Counted from the stretch's first letter, positions 28,227 to 37,362 are shown. The stretch is 64,000 nt of DNA from Rhodoferax sp. PAMC 29310 (GCF_017948265.1 NZ_CP072852.1:3906001-3970000); one strand, 5' to 3'. Notes: generated by a model not told the origin, from the letters alone. Translations and numbers: made by a program.

Positions 28227-29345
28227 ATGAGCACCATTGACCTTCTGGTTCGAAAGGACCAACTCAGCACCACAGAACTTCGCCGCAGCGAAGACGTCGC
28301 ACTCAACACCGGCGAAATCCGGGTGCGTATTGACAAGTTCGCATTGACCGCCAACAACATCACCTATGCGGCGTTTGGCGACGCCATGCACTATTGGTCG
28401 TTCTTCCCGGTCAGCGCATCGGATGGCGCCATATTCGGGCGCATTCCCGTCTGGGGTTTTGGCACCGTGCTTGAGTCGCAGCACCCTGAGGTGACTGTGG
28501 GCGAGAAGCTGTATGGCTACTACCCCATGTCCAGCAGCGTGGTGCTCACGCCCACGCGGCTGTCTTTGTCCGGTTTTGATGACGGGGCCGAGCACCGGGC
28601 CGGCCTGCACTCGGTGTACAACCGCTACTTGCGCTGCAACTCGGACCCGTTTTACTCCTCCGACACCGAGGAAACGCAGGCGTTGTTGAGACCGCTTTTC
28701 GTCACCTCGTGGTTGATTGACGACTTCATGGAAGACAACAACTACTTTGGAGCCAAGGCAGAAGGTGGGCCGCCCGCCGTCATGCTGCTGTCCAGTGCGT
28801 CGAGCAAAACTGCGTATGGCACGGCGTTTCAGATGGCGCAGCGCGAAGGCATTGAGGTTGTGGGTCTCACGTCCGAGGGCAACGTGGCATTTTGCGAAAG
28901 TCTGGGCTGTTACCACCGCGTGTTGACGTACGAGCAGCTCGACCAGATTTCGGCCGACTCGCCCTGTGTGTATGTGGACTTTGCCGGCAATGCCGGCCTG
29001 CGCCTGGCCATTCATACACGATTCACCCAGTTGAAGTACAGCTGCGCCATTGGTGGCACCCATGTGACGCAACTGGGCGGTGGCAAAGATTTGCCCGGGC
29101 CTAAGGCGACCCTGTTCTTTGCGCCGGCTCAAATCAAGAAGCGAAGCGGGGAGTGGGGTGGCGAGGAACTCGGCCGGCGCCTGGTGCAGGCTTGGCGGGC
29201 GTTCGTGGCCATCACCGCCAACCCGGAGGCGCCGTGGATGACTGTGGATTACCACCAGGGCTCCGCCTCCGTGGCGGCCGCCTACAAGCAGGTGCTGGCT
29301 GGTGGCAACGATCCCCGTTTGGGCTATATCCTCTCGCTTAACTAG
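28227..29345 (+). CDS. DUF2855-family protein
   Basis: 372 residues from ATG 28227; the frame is open into the terminator upstream. The N-terminus (TGEIRVRIDKFALTANNITYAAFGD) resembles a medium-chain dehydrogenase/quinone-reductase-like domain. The central part (AVMLLSSASSKTAYGTAFQMAQ and EVVGLTSEGNVAFCESLGCYHRVLTYEQ) looks like a degenerate nucleotide-binding half. This matches the DUF2855 family, whose function is not known. No catalytic zinc Cys pattern is seen. Confidence 0.75.
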   Translation: MSTIDLLVRKDQLSTTELRRSEDVALNTGEIRVRIDKFALTANNITYAAFGDAMHYWSFFPVSASDGAIFGRIPVWGFGTVLESQHPEVTVGEKLYGYYPMSSSVVLTPTRLSLSGFDDGAEHRAGLHSVYNRYLRCNSDPFYSSDTEETQALLRPLFVTSWLIDDFMEDNNYFGAKAEGGPPAVMLLSSASSKTAYGTAFQMAQREGIEVVGLTSEGNVAFCESLGCYHRVLTYEQLDQISADSPCVYVDFAGNAGLRLAIHTRFTQLKYSCAIGGTHVTQLGGGKDLPGPKATLFFAPAQIKKRSGEWGGEELGRRLVQAWRAFVAITANPEAPWMTVDYHQGSASVAAAYKQVLAGGNDPRLGYILSLN

Positions 29346-29385
29346 GTGGCAAGGCGCGGGGCTGTGGCAAAGCGACAATGGAGCC

Positions 29386-30441
29386 ATGTTGACACAGCCC
29401 CCTCTGCCTAGCGGCGCCCATGCTTTTGAATCTCTCACGCCCGATGTTGTCATGGACGCGCTCGCCAGCGTGGGCCTCTATGGCGACGGCCGTCAAATCG
29501 CGCTGAGTTCGTACGAAAACCGCGTTTACCAACTCCATCTGGAAGACGGTCAGGCCGTGGTGGCCAAGTTCTACCGGCCTGAGCGCTGGACCGAGGCGCA
29601 GATTCTGGAGGAGCACGCCTTCTCCCGCGAGTTAATGGACGCCGAAATCCCTGTCGTGGGGCCACTTGCACTTCAGGGCAGCACCTTGAATCACTTTGGC
29701 GGCTTTGCCTTCAGCGTCAGCCCGCGCCGGGGTGGACGCCCGCCGGAGCTGGACGACTTTGACGTGCTGGAGTGGATTGGCCGCTTTTTGGCGCGCATCC
29801 ATGCCGTGGGCGCGACCCAACCATTCGCCAGCCGCCCCGCGCTCAATCTGCCCACCTTTGGTGTGGCCTCGCGCGATTGGTTGCTCGCCAACGAGAAAGT
29901 GCCTTTGGACGTGCAGTCGGCATGGACCAAGGCCTCTCAAAGTGCTCTTGATTTGATAGCTGGTTACGCAGATCTGACGGGCGCTACCAGCCAAAATTAT
30001 GCATATTCTGAGCCTGTTCAGAAAATTCGACTGCACGGCGACTGCCATCCGGGCAACATCCTCTGGACGCCGCTGGAGTCGCCCGCCAGCGCGGGGCCTG
30101 GCCCCCACTTTGTGGATCTGGACGACGCCCGCACCGGCCCGGCCGTGCAAGACCTGTGGATGCTGCTCAGCGGTGACCGCTCGCAGCGCAGCCGCCAGTT
30201 GGGTGCGCTGGTGGACGGCTACGAGCAGTTTCGAAGTTTCGATCGGCGCGAACTGGCGCTGATTGAGCCGCTGCGCACGCTGCGCCTGATTCATTACAGC
30301 GCCTGGCTGGCACGGCGCTGGGAAGACCCCACTTTTCCCATCAACTTTCCCTGGTTTGGCTCCAGTGACTATTGGCAAGGGCAGGTGCAAATGCTCGAAG
30401 AGCAGATGGAGGCCATGCAGGAAGACCCGCTGGTGGTGTAA
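29386..30441 (+). CDS. srkA: Stress response Ser/Thr kinase SrkA/YihE-like
   Basis: 351 residues from ATG 29386. It belongs to the APH/ChoK-like kinases: N-terminal SYENRVYQLHLEDGQAVVAKFYRP contains the ATP-binding Lys, and LHGDCHPGNILW (near 217) followed by FVDLDDARTGPAVQDLWMLL are the catalytic and metal-binding loops. E. coli SrkA phosphorylates proteins and protects cells from stress-induced death. A degenerate copy of the interspersed repeat is embedded in frame at codons about 187-202. Confidence 0.88.
   Translation: MLTQPPLPSGAHAFESLTPDVVMDALASVGLYGDGRQIALSSYENRVYQLHLEDGQAVVAKFYRPERWTEAQILEEHAFSRELMDAEIPVVGPLALQGSTLNHFGGFAFSVSPRRGGRPPELDDFDVLEWIGRFLARIHAVGATQPFASRPALNLPTFGVASRDWLLANEKVPLDVQSAWTKASQSALDLIAGYADLTGATSQNYAYSEPVQKIRLHGDCHPGNILWTPLESPASAGPGPHFVDLDDARTGPAVQDLWMLLSGDRSQRSRQLGALVDGYEQFRSFDRRELALIEPLRTLRLIHYSAWLARRWEDPTFPINFPWFGSSDYWQGQVQMLEEQMEAMQEDPLVV
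29943..29992 (+). repeat. Interspersed repeat copy inside the srkA coding region
   Basis: TGATTTGATAGCTGGTTACGC followed by GGGCGCTACCAGCC has the order and spacing of the repeat seen in intergenic DNA at 40243, 44774 and 57912. Here it is translated in frame, between the aminoglycoside-kinase-like N-lobe and the HGDCHPGN loop. Confidence 0.4.
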
Positions 30442-30453
30442 GGGTTAAGAACG

Positions 30454-30867
30454 ATGCGAGACGGAATTGCGACGATGACTAAAAAATGGGCACTTTGGGC
30501 AATGCTGGCTTTGGGGTGCAGCCAGGCCCAGGCCAACTGGGTGAAGGTGGCCATCACTGAGACGACGGTGTTTTACCTGGACACGGCCATGTCCAAAAAA
30601 GTGGCAGGGACCTTGATGATCTGGGTTTTGCGCGAGTACGTCAGCCCCCGCATCACGCCCGAGGGCCGCCGCTACCGCTCGTCCAAAGACCAGCTCGAAA
30701 TTGACTGCCGGGGGCGGCGGGTGCGCTTGATCTATTCATCGCACCATCCCGATGTGGATGGCGAAGAAAAACAAGTTCACTTTGACCACGGGCCCATGAG
30801 CTGGAATGACGTGGCGCAAAACCCCGTCTTTGGGCGCATCGTCAACATTGCCTGCAGCGCACCCTGA
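30454..30867 (+). CDS. Small exported protein, surface-adhesin E-like
   Basis: 137 residues. A signal peptide (TKKWALWAMLALGCSQAQA) ends near residue 27 with an Ala-x-Ala site. The start may be the ATG at 30454 or the one seven codons later (30475), neither with a clear ribosome site. The mature part (VKVAITETTVFYLDTAMSKK, RYRSSKDQLEIDCRGRRVRLIYSSHHPD) resembles the surface-adhesin protein E domain found in many small betaproteobacterial exported proteins. Function unknown here. It is 12 bp behind srkA and may share its transcript. Confidence 0.65.
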   Translation: MRDGIATMTKKWALWAMLALGCSQAQANWVKVAITETTVFYLDTAMSKKVAGTLMIWVLREYVSPRITPEGRRYRSSKDQLEIDCRGRRVRLIYSSHHPDVDGEEKQVHFDHGPMSWNDVAQNPVFGRIVNIACSAP

Positions 30868-30899
30868 GCCAAGGGCTCGGGCGGGCAGGGCGATGGGGC

Positions 30900-31343
30900 T
30901 TATTTGCCGTTAATTCCCAACAACTCAACTTCAAACAGCAAGGTGGTGTTCGGTGGAATCACGCCGCCGGCACCACGCGAGCCATAGGCAATGGCGGCGG
31001 GGCAAGTCAGCTTGGCTTTGCCCCCCACCTTCATGCGCTGCACGCCCTCAGTCCAGCATGGGATGACGCCATTCAAGGGAAACTCGATGGGCTCGCCGCG
31101 CTTGTAGGAGCTGTCAAACTCTTTGCCGTCAGCAAACGTGCCTCGGTAGTGCACCTTCACCTTGTCCGACGCGCCGGGGCTGGTGCCTGCGCCGTCTTTG
31201 AGCGAGCGGTACACCAGGCCAGAAGCGGTGACCACGGCGCCGGCTTCCTTGGCCGACGCGGCAGAGAGCGCGTCCTGCGCGAAAGTGAGTGGGGTGGCAA
31301 GCAAGGCCATTGTGAGGGCGGCAACGCGCAAGGCAGTGGTCAT
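30900..31343 (-). CDS. FKBP-type peptidyl-prolyl isomerase, exported
   Basis: 147 residues: signal peptide 1-22 (TPLTFAQ), then a single FKBP domain (KVKVHYRGTFADGKEFDSSYKRGEPIEFPLNGVIPCWTEGVQRMKVGGKAKLTCPAAIAYGSRGAGGVIPPNTTLLFEVELLGI). The aromatic pocket residues are largely conserved, but the usual VIPGW reads VIPCW. Periplasmic folding helper of the FkpA/Mip type, without the N-terminal dimerisation domain. Confidence 0.92.
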   Translation of the reverse strand: MTTALRVAALTMALLATPLTFAQDALSAASAKEAGAVVTASGLVYRSLKDGAGTSPGASDKVKVHYRGTFADGKEFDSSYKRGEPIEFPLNGVIPCWTEGVQRMKVGGKAKLTCPAAIAYGSRGAGGVIPPNTTLLFEVELLGINGK

Positions 31344-31568
31344 GAAAAGGCTCTCAAAATAAGTGGGTTTGAAAACGCCATTGTCACCTTGTCGGGCGCA
31401 GGAGAAAACTTCTCACTAACGGCGCTTTAATGAAGAAAATAACCACGTCAGCCGGTTTTTGGCACTCATCAAGGCAAAATATTTGGGTGAACCCGGCATA
31501 CAGTGGTCAATGGCCCCGCGCGCGGTGTCCCCGCTCACTTTTCAAACCCTAACGAATCCCATTCCGAC

Positions 31569-32714
31569 ATGAAAAAAGAAAAAACCTACCGATTCGAAAC
31601 ACTGGCCGTGCATGCCGGTCATGGTGTGGATCCCGCCACCGGCGCCGTGGTCGACCCCATTCATCTGTCTACCACCTTTGAGCGCGAGGCGGACGGCAGC
31701 TACCCCCGCGGTTATTAGTACTCCCGCAACGGCAACCCCAATCGCAACGGCTTGGAGACCGCGTTGTCGGCGCTGGAAGGCGGCGAGGCCTGTGCCACCT
31801 TTGGCTCCGGGCTGGCAGCCGTGACCGCCATTTTTCAGGGCCTGCAGCCCGGTGACCATGTGCTGGCCCCGCGCGACACCTACCACGGCACGGCCAACGT
31901 GCTCAAACACCTGTTTGCCAAATGGAATGTGAGCGCCAGCTTTGTCGACATGACCCGTGTGGACGACGTGGCTGCCGCTCTGCAGCCCAACACCCGCATC
32001 GTCTGGATCGAAACCCCGTCCAACCCCTTGCTGCAATGTGTGGACATCGTGGCGCTGGCGGACATGGCCCACCAAGCGGGCGCGCGTGCCATTGCCGACA
32101 ACACCTTTGCCTCCCCCGTGCTTCAGCGCCCGCTGGAGCTGGGCTGTGACATGGTGATGCACGCGACCACCAAGTACCTCGGCGGGCGCAGCGACGTGCT
32201 GGGCGGCGCCGTGGTGTCCAAATTGAATGATGATGCCTTTGCCCAAGTGCGCACTGCCCAGTTGTTTGGCGGCGGTGTGCCCTCGCCCTTTGACTGCTGG
32301 TTGGTCATGCGCAGCCTGCCCACGCTGCCGTACCGAATTCAGGCCCACTGCGCCAACGCCATGAAGGTCGCCCAGTTCCTGGACAGCCACCCCAAGGTGT
32401 CAGCCGTGCACTACCCCGGCCTGGAGAACAACGCTTTTCACGCGTTAGCCAAGAAGCAGATGTCCGGCTTTGGCGGCATGCTGAGTTTTGAAGTTAAGGC
32501 CGGCAAAGACGCCGCGATGGGCGTGGCACAGCACGTTGAAATCTTCACCCGCGCGACCAGCTTGGGCGGGGTAGAGAGCTTGATTGAGCACCGCGCGTCC
32601 ATCGAAGGCCCTGAGAGCAAAACGCCACAAGGCTTGTTGCGCGTGTCCGTCGGACTGGAGCATGCTGACGACCTGATCGACGACTTGTCACAGGCGCTGG
32701 AGCGCGTCGCCTGA
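31569..32714 (+). pseudogene. Cystathionine gamma-synthase-type PLP enzyme broken by one in-frame TAG
   Basis: Translation from ATG 31569 gives FETLAVHAG...PRGY, a TAG (31716-31718), then YSRNGNPNR and 330 further codons to 32714 in the same frame, 381 codons in total. The rest is intact: PLP-binding Lys in HATTKYLGGRSD, FGSGLAAVTAIFQGL, NTFASPVLQRPLELG. The stop falls just before the YSR motif that binds the PLP phosphate of the neighbouring subunit, so the truncated product would be inactive. The codon lost cannot be told: Gln, Glu, Lys, Ser, Leu, Trp or Tyr need one base change. It could be a nonsense mutation, a sequencing error or read-through. Substrate within the Cys/Met group is not assignable. 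The 3' end overlaps the convergent LysR gene by 27 bp. Confidence 0.85.
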
Positions 32715-33659
32715 AAGGGCGGGCGCTGCGGCAGGGGTGCATTGCGCCAACGCCGCGGCCACCATCAGCTGCGTTTGCTCAGTGAGGTAGTCCAGAAAAA
32801 CCAGGCTGCGCTTGGGCAAAAATTGGCGGCTGGGCAGCGCGGCGTACAGGCTGAACCGGCCGGTGATCCATTGCGGCAGCACGCGCACCAAGGCGCCACT
32901 GGCCAAATTGGCGGCCACCAAATCCACGGGCGCCGAGGTGATCCCCGCGCCATCCACTGTGGCCCGCAAGAGAGTGTCTGTGTGGTTGGCGAGCAGGGCG
33001 GGCGTCACCGCGATCACGACCGGCTCCTCAGGGCGGTCGCCTCGCATCAAGCGCCATTCGGTAGGGGACGAACCAGCAACTCTCAGACGCAGGCAGCAAT
33101 GGCTGGACAAGTCGGCGGGTGTTTGAGGCGTTCCTCGCTGTTTCAGGTAGGCGGGTGAAGCCACCAGAATCGCCTCGCCAGACACCACTTTGCGGGCAAT
33201 GATGTCGCCGTCATAACCGTCCGGGGCGCCAAACAAGGTGATGTCGTAGTCCTCAACCGGCGGCTCCTTGAAGGTCGCCACCTCCACATCCAGCTGAATT
33301 TTGGGGTAAAGCTGGCGAAACCCCGCCACCAGCGGCGACAGGATGTGACTGGCCAGCACCGGCGGTGCCAGCAGACGCAATACCCCTGACAACTCGTGCG
33401 TGTGTGCGCTGGCCACCTCGTCAGCGTCGTCAATGTCCCGCAGAATGCCGCGCACCCGGCTCAAGTAGGCTTCACCCGCATCGCTCAACGACAGGCGCCG
33501 GGTATTGCGGTGCAATAAACGCGTGCCCAAGTGGGTCTCCAAATCAGCCACCAGTCGAGTCACACCGGCCGGCGACAAATCCAAAGCCCGCGCGGCCGCA
33601 GCAAACCCGCCCTCGTCGATCACCCGTTCAAAGACTCGCATTGACAACAAACGATCCAT
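32688..33659 (-). CDS. LysR-family transcriptional regulator
   Basis: 323 residues from ATG 33659, with AGAGGTG about 8 bases before it (a GTG two codons upstream is possible). N-terminal HTH (FAAAARALDLSPAGVTRLVADLETHLGTRLLHRNTRRLSLSDAG) and a C-terminal effector-binding domain. It belongs to the CrgA-like subgroup common in Burkholderiales. Target unknown; no divergent gene is found within 690 bp, and the adjacent PLP gene is convergent. Confidence 0.9.
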   Translation of the reverse strand: MDRLLSMRVFERVIDEGGFAAAARALDLSPAGVTRLVADLETHLGTRLLHRNTRRLSLSDAGEAYLSRVRGILRDIDDADEVASAHTHELSGVLRLLAPPVLASHILSPLVAGFRQLYPKIQLDVEVATFKEPPVEDYDITLFGAPDGYDGDIIARKVVSGEAILVASPAYLKQRGTPQTPADLSSHCCLRLRVAGSSPTEWRLMRGDRPEEPVVIAVTPALLANHTDTLLRATVDGAGITSAPVDLVAANLASGALVRVLPQWITGRFSLYAALPSRQFLPKRSLVFLDYLTEQTQLMVAAALAQCTPAAAPALSGDALQRL

Positions 33660-34355
33660 ACCCACTCACCTCTTGAATTCAGGGTGTCGATTGTTGCGGT
33701 TTCAGTCAAAGGGTGATGCTGCTAAGGGTATTCCCTGAATCTGGCATCGGTTGCATGCAGTGCGCCTCTTTGTTGGTTCAGCGCTGAGTTGATTGCGCTG
33801 TTGGTCCAAGAGCGGGTCGGGATCAATGGTGGCGTGGGCTCCGGGCTGTTTCCGCATCGCAATCCAACTTTTTGCGCAAAAGCGGATTGTTGGAGGAGAT
33901 GACCTCGTGCGGACGTTATTGCAACGGCGGAACTGGAGTTCGATGTCTGACCATCGTCTTTCGCGCAAGTTGGCTGGCTCCCTGAAATCCCTTGCGGTAG
34001 TTCACCCAGCGCCTTCTAAAGTCAGATTCGCAGCGCTTAGCCTTCGACCGGGGCTAACAACCTCGCGTGCCCGATGGATTGTTTCAAGGTACAACTCATC
34101 TCGCCAGCACGCCCGTAGGTTGGCGCCAGCCGAAAGTCTGCGGACCGAGGGCGCCAATTGGAGCCCTAGACCCAATCCGGAAGAAGATTGCGGTTTCCTT
34201 GCCCGGAGCAAGTCATTGGTTCCGCGCCTTTTTTAAGTGAGGAATTGACAACACCTTGGCAAGGGCAAATCGTGATGCTCGCGCTGGTGATTTCATGATC
34301 TCTCTTGCCACTGACGACGGTTTCTCGACCTGAGTTGATTGCCCCGGAGGGGCCC
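33660..34355. other. About 700 bp without a recognisable gene
   Basis: Open frames of up to 147 codons exist on both strands, but none has a clear ribosome site, a conserved motif or a codon pattern like its neighbours. I see no tRNA, no transposase remnant and no clear direct repeat with the far side of the island (39919-40306). It separates the LysR gene from the accessory genes that follow. Confidence 0.4.
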
Positions 34356-34502
34356 ATGAAACCTCCCAACATTGCCTTTACCCTGGCCGCGTTGGCCGCG
34401 TTGGCCGCGTTGGCCGCGTTGGCCGCGTTGGCCGTCAGGCTTGAGGCAGCATTGAAAGAGCAAGCGCTCGATTTTTCATATTCCGCGAATACCGGGGCGT
34501 AA
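34356..34502 (+). CDS. Putative 48-aa small membrane protein with Leu-Ala-Ala repeats
   Basis: ATG 34356 is preceded by GGAGGGGCCC, a strong ribosome site. The product starts MKPPNIAFT, continues with five LAA/ALA triplets that would form one transmembrane helix (about residues 8-28), and ends in a polar tail (RLEAALKEQALDFSYSANTGA). It looks like a single-pass inner-membrane peptide or a signal sequence. I do not recognise it. Its repeat could be a chance product of tandem duplication. It lies 191 bp upstream of the large two-gene module and could belong to it. Confidence 0.4.
   Translation: MKPPNIAFTLAALAALAALAALAALAVRLEAALKEQALDFSYSANTGA
34383..34434 (+). repeat. 9-bp tandem repeat (GTTGGCCGC), about 5.5 copies
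   Basis: The unit TTGGCCGCG is repeated perfectly five times and then decays to TTGGCCGTC. Because the unit is 9 bp, copy-number changes would keep the frame of the 48-codon ORF and only alter the length of its hydrophobic helix. Confidence 0.9.
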
Positions 34503-34693
34503 GCCCGGTTGCGATACGCCAACCTCGTTGGACATGACTGCACATTGACAAATGCTCTAGTGAGGCGCATTGTCATCCCTTACACAGAATGTGTCCTGGA
34601 CTTCTAGATGTGAGCTCGCTTTCCTGCCTTCTCGCTGATCGTTAAAAGGGGCAAACAGCGAAACGGCCATCGCTGGCCGGAAAGGACTCAACC

Positions 34694-37288
34694 ATGCCTG
34701 AACTTTCCAATTCTCGGCGGCGCTTACATACCGCCACCTATGTCCCAATTCAGCGTGAACGCTCGGTTGAGCCAACCCCCGATCCGCGACACATCCCGAC
34801 CCGAGTCTGGGACAAGTTGAACTATCTTCGTTCGCTAGAACTCAGGCGTGTTGAGCTCAAGGGTCTGTCGGACCGGATTTCAAAGACCCGAGACCAAAAG
34901 CTGGCCAGTGATCTGACGGCGATTCGGGATATCGCAGTGGCGTTGGTCGAAGAAGCGCCATCTGCGATGCGGTCCGCAGCCCGCCTCGCTCCGTTCGGAG
35001 TCGCACCTCTGGTCGAGTTCGGAAGACTTGTCTCAAGCGGCCGGCGGCAACTTCGCCAAGACTTGGTGGCGAGTCTCGAACAAATCACGACCTGGTATCG
35101 GGCCCAGCTCAAGAACACGCATGCAGTCGCAAACAGTGGCGTGTCGTTGCGAACGGTGGCGAGTGACAGTCGCACTCCGGATGTCGCCGAGCGCCCGATC
35201 GGGGATGATCGTGCGGGCGGCTTGGCGCAGGCGCTGCGTTGGGCAGAGTCGGCGAATCCGGCGTCGATCGAGCTGGTCCAGGAGGTGTTCGCGCAATTCG
35301 TCGGGAGCAGCGTGCCCGATAACCGAACGTCGCTGTTCGATGCGCATCGGCAGCGGGCGGTTGTCGTCGATCTCCTCGCAGCTGCCGAGAAGTCCGCGTT
35401 GGATGCGACGTCCGGGTTCGAGGACCGAATGCGGATTGACCCGGTTGGCCGCCTCCACCTTGAGCGACTCGAGATGACACCGGTGGGACTCGAGCGGGGC
35501 GAGCTCGTATATACGGTGCCCCTGGCGCCGAGTGAGACGGTGAATATCAGCCATCGCGAGTGGTCGATTCGAACCGAGGAGTTCGAGAAGCTCATTCAAG
35601 ATGTGTTCGAGGACTTCAGTGAAGAGGGTGTGACTGAGAAGAGTGAACTCGCACAATCGACCGCGACCCAGACCCGCCATGCCTCGGCCTACTCTCTGTC
35701 TGCGAACTACTCGGGGTACGGGGTGAGCGCGTCTGTCAACTACGAGGCCAACTCCGAGAACGAGTTGGCGAAAAAGGACAGCCGAAATCAGAGCATCGCC
35801 ATGACTCGCAAGGCATCTGCCCGGTCCAAGCGAGATCACAAGCAGAGTTTCAAGGTGTCGTCGGTCGTCGGTACCGAGGACATGGAAGTGCGTGTCCTGA
35901 CGAACCCCAGTGATACCGAGGTGATGCGGGTTGAGTATTACCAGCTCATGCGGAAGTGGAAGGTCGAGCTCCGGCGCTACGGGCTGCGGATGACGTACGA
36001 CATTGCGATTCCAAATCCCGGTGCCGATTTGGCTACTCGTCTCGGCGAGATCAGGGATCTCGATGGCAAGATCGATTCCCCGTTCGAGTTTTCGCTACCA
36101 GTAGATGCGATTCGCCCTGACACCTGGCATGCATACGCGGCTGAGTATGGAGCGACTGTCAATGGCCCGCCGCTGCCCTTCGCGATGCACAAGAGTGCCG
36201 CTTTGCCAATGAAGTCCAAGGATGAATCGAAACGACCCGAGTGGCAAGCGCTTGAGTTTGACGTCGACCGCGATTACGTAGTGAGCAATGGGTTCGTACA
36301 AGCAAACTTTGGACACTGGGCAGCAGGCCCCGCCCCACACTTTGATGTCGAGCGGGACGAGGTTGGTCCCGTTACTTCTGGAGGCGGCTACACGAGCTCG
36401 CTCAAACATCTGCATGGAGAGTCAGGTCGTCTCCCGGTCGTTTATGTGACCGAGAACATTGGATCGGGCTTTGTGCAAGCAAGCCTGGAGGTATCGCCAA
36501 CGCCTTCGGCGTTGAAGCGCTGGCAATCGGATACTTGGCAGGCGATGCGGCGCAGTGCGGAAGAGTCGTTCTATCTCGAACGGCAGCGGCTGATCGACAA
36601 GCGCGATGGTTTGCTAAAGGCAGTCGCCGGTGTCGACGCGCTTACTCTGCGCAGAATGGAGCGCGAAGAGATCATGAAGGCGGTGCTGCGTTGGCTATTC
36701 GGGCCCGAATTCACGCTCGTGCCTGAAACCATTCAAGAACTGTTTGACGCCCTGGATAGCGGGCGCGACTTCGAGACCCCGGTGCCGACGACTCTGAACT
36801 CGTGGGAGCGGGTGCTGAAGTTCGGCGAGTTCATCAAGTTCATTCACCAGGCCATCGAGTGGGAGAGTATTCTCTACTTCACCTACCCCTATTTCTGGGA
36901 TTCACCCGAGAGCTGGCAACATAAGCTGTTTATGCAGCATCCGAACGCTCGGCATCAGGAGTTTCTGCGGGCTGGAAGCGCCCGGGTCGTCTTGACCATT
37001 CGCGAGGGATACGAGCGCAGTTTCACCGAACTGATGGAGGCCGGTGCGTTCGGTGAGCTTGTCCTGCCCGGCGCGGGCACGCATCCGTATCTGACGATCG
37101 CCGATGAGATCCGGAATTACGCCGAGACCAACTACCCGGGCATCCCGGCGGCAAACCCGGCTGACAACGACGACGAGGAAGCTGTTGAAGCTGGAGAGCG
37201 CGGCGTTCTCATTGGGCGTTGGTATGAGTTCACTCCGACGAGTGCACTTGATATCTCCATCAATTCGAGCTTGAACGACCTGCTGTAA
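34694..37288 (+). CDS. Large protein of unknown function, first gene of a two-gene module
   Basis: 864 residues from ATG 34694 with AAAGGA before it. I do not recognise a named family. No signal peptide. Residues 40-140 are helical and charged. Residues 255-300 (LERLEMTPVGLERGELVYTVPLAPSETVNISHREW) and 395-445 (VRVLTNPSDTEVMRVEYYQLMRKWKVELRRYGLRMTYDIAIPNPGA) look like conserved beta-rich blocks. Between them residues 330-350 alternate small polar and hydrophobic residues (SAYSLSANYSGYGVSASVNY), as in membrane-inserting beta hairpins, followed by a Lys/Arg/Ser-rich stretch. A C-terminal domain (740-850) has HPNARHQEFLRAGSARVVLTIREGYE and a final acidic linker. Codon choice (frequent GAG, CTC, CGA) differs from neighbours, suggesting transfer. 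The next gene follows after 74 bp. Confidence 0.85.
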   Translation: MPELSNSRRRLHTATYVPIQRERSVEPTPDPRHIPTRVWDKLNYLRSLELRRVELKGLSDRISKTRDQKLASDLTAIRDIAVALVEEAPSAMRSAARLAPFGVAPLVEFGRLVSSGRRQLRQDLVASLEQITTWYRAQLKNTHAVANSGVSLRTVASDSRTPDVAERPIGDDRAGGLAQALRWAESANPASIELVQEVFAQFVGSSVPDNRTSLFDAHRQRAVVVDLLAAAEKSALDATSGFEDRMRIDPVGRLHLERLEMTPVGLERGELVYTVPLAPSETVNISHREWSIRTEEFEKLIQDVFEDFSEEGVTEKSELAQSTATQTRHASAYSLSANYSGYGVSASVNYEANSENELAKKDSRNQSIAMTRKASARSKRDHKQSFKVSSVVGTEDMEVRVLTNPSDTEVMRVEYYQLMRKWKVELRRYGLRMTYDIAIPNPGADLATRLGEIRDLDGKIDSPFEFSLPVDAIRPDTWHAYAAEYGATVNGPPLPFAMHKSAALPMKSKDESKRPEWQALEFDVDRDYVVSNGFVQANFGHWAAGPAPHFDVERDEVGPVTSGGGYTSSLKHLHGESGRLPVVYVTENIGSGFVQASLEVSPTPSALKRWQSDTWQAMRRSAEESFYLERQRLIDKRDGLLKAVAGVDALTLRRMEREEIMKAVLRWLFGPEFTLVPETIQELFDALDSGRDFETPVPTTLNSWERVLKFGEFIKFIHQAIEWESILYFTYPYFWDSPESWQHKLFMQHPNARHQEFLRAGSARVVLTIREGYERSFTELMEAGAFGELVLPGAGTHPYLTIADEIRNYAETNYPGIPAANPADNDDEEAVEAGERGVLIGRWYEFTPTSALDISINSSLNDLL

Positions 37289-37362
37289 GGGCTGCGCGGT
37301 GTGTCCACCAGGCTCAGCTACCTGAAATCGTGCGCAAAAGAGGCTGAGAAGGAGAACCTTGG

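Noticed and set aside
33702..34236. Frames of 88, 147 and 69 codons between the LysR gene and the accessory island
   Set aside because: No start signals, overlapping each other on both strands, Arg/Ser-rich low-information products; not convincing as genes.
34383..34434. CRISPR-like array
   Set aside because: Contiguous 9-bp units without spacers; a simple tandem repeat. No cas genes in the window.
34166..34576. 136-codon minus-strand frame with NAANAANAA repeats
   Set aside because: Its repeats are only the reverse reading of the 9-bp tandem repeat; the plus frame has the better ribosome site.
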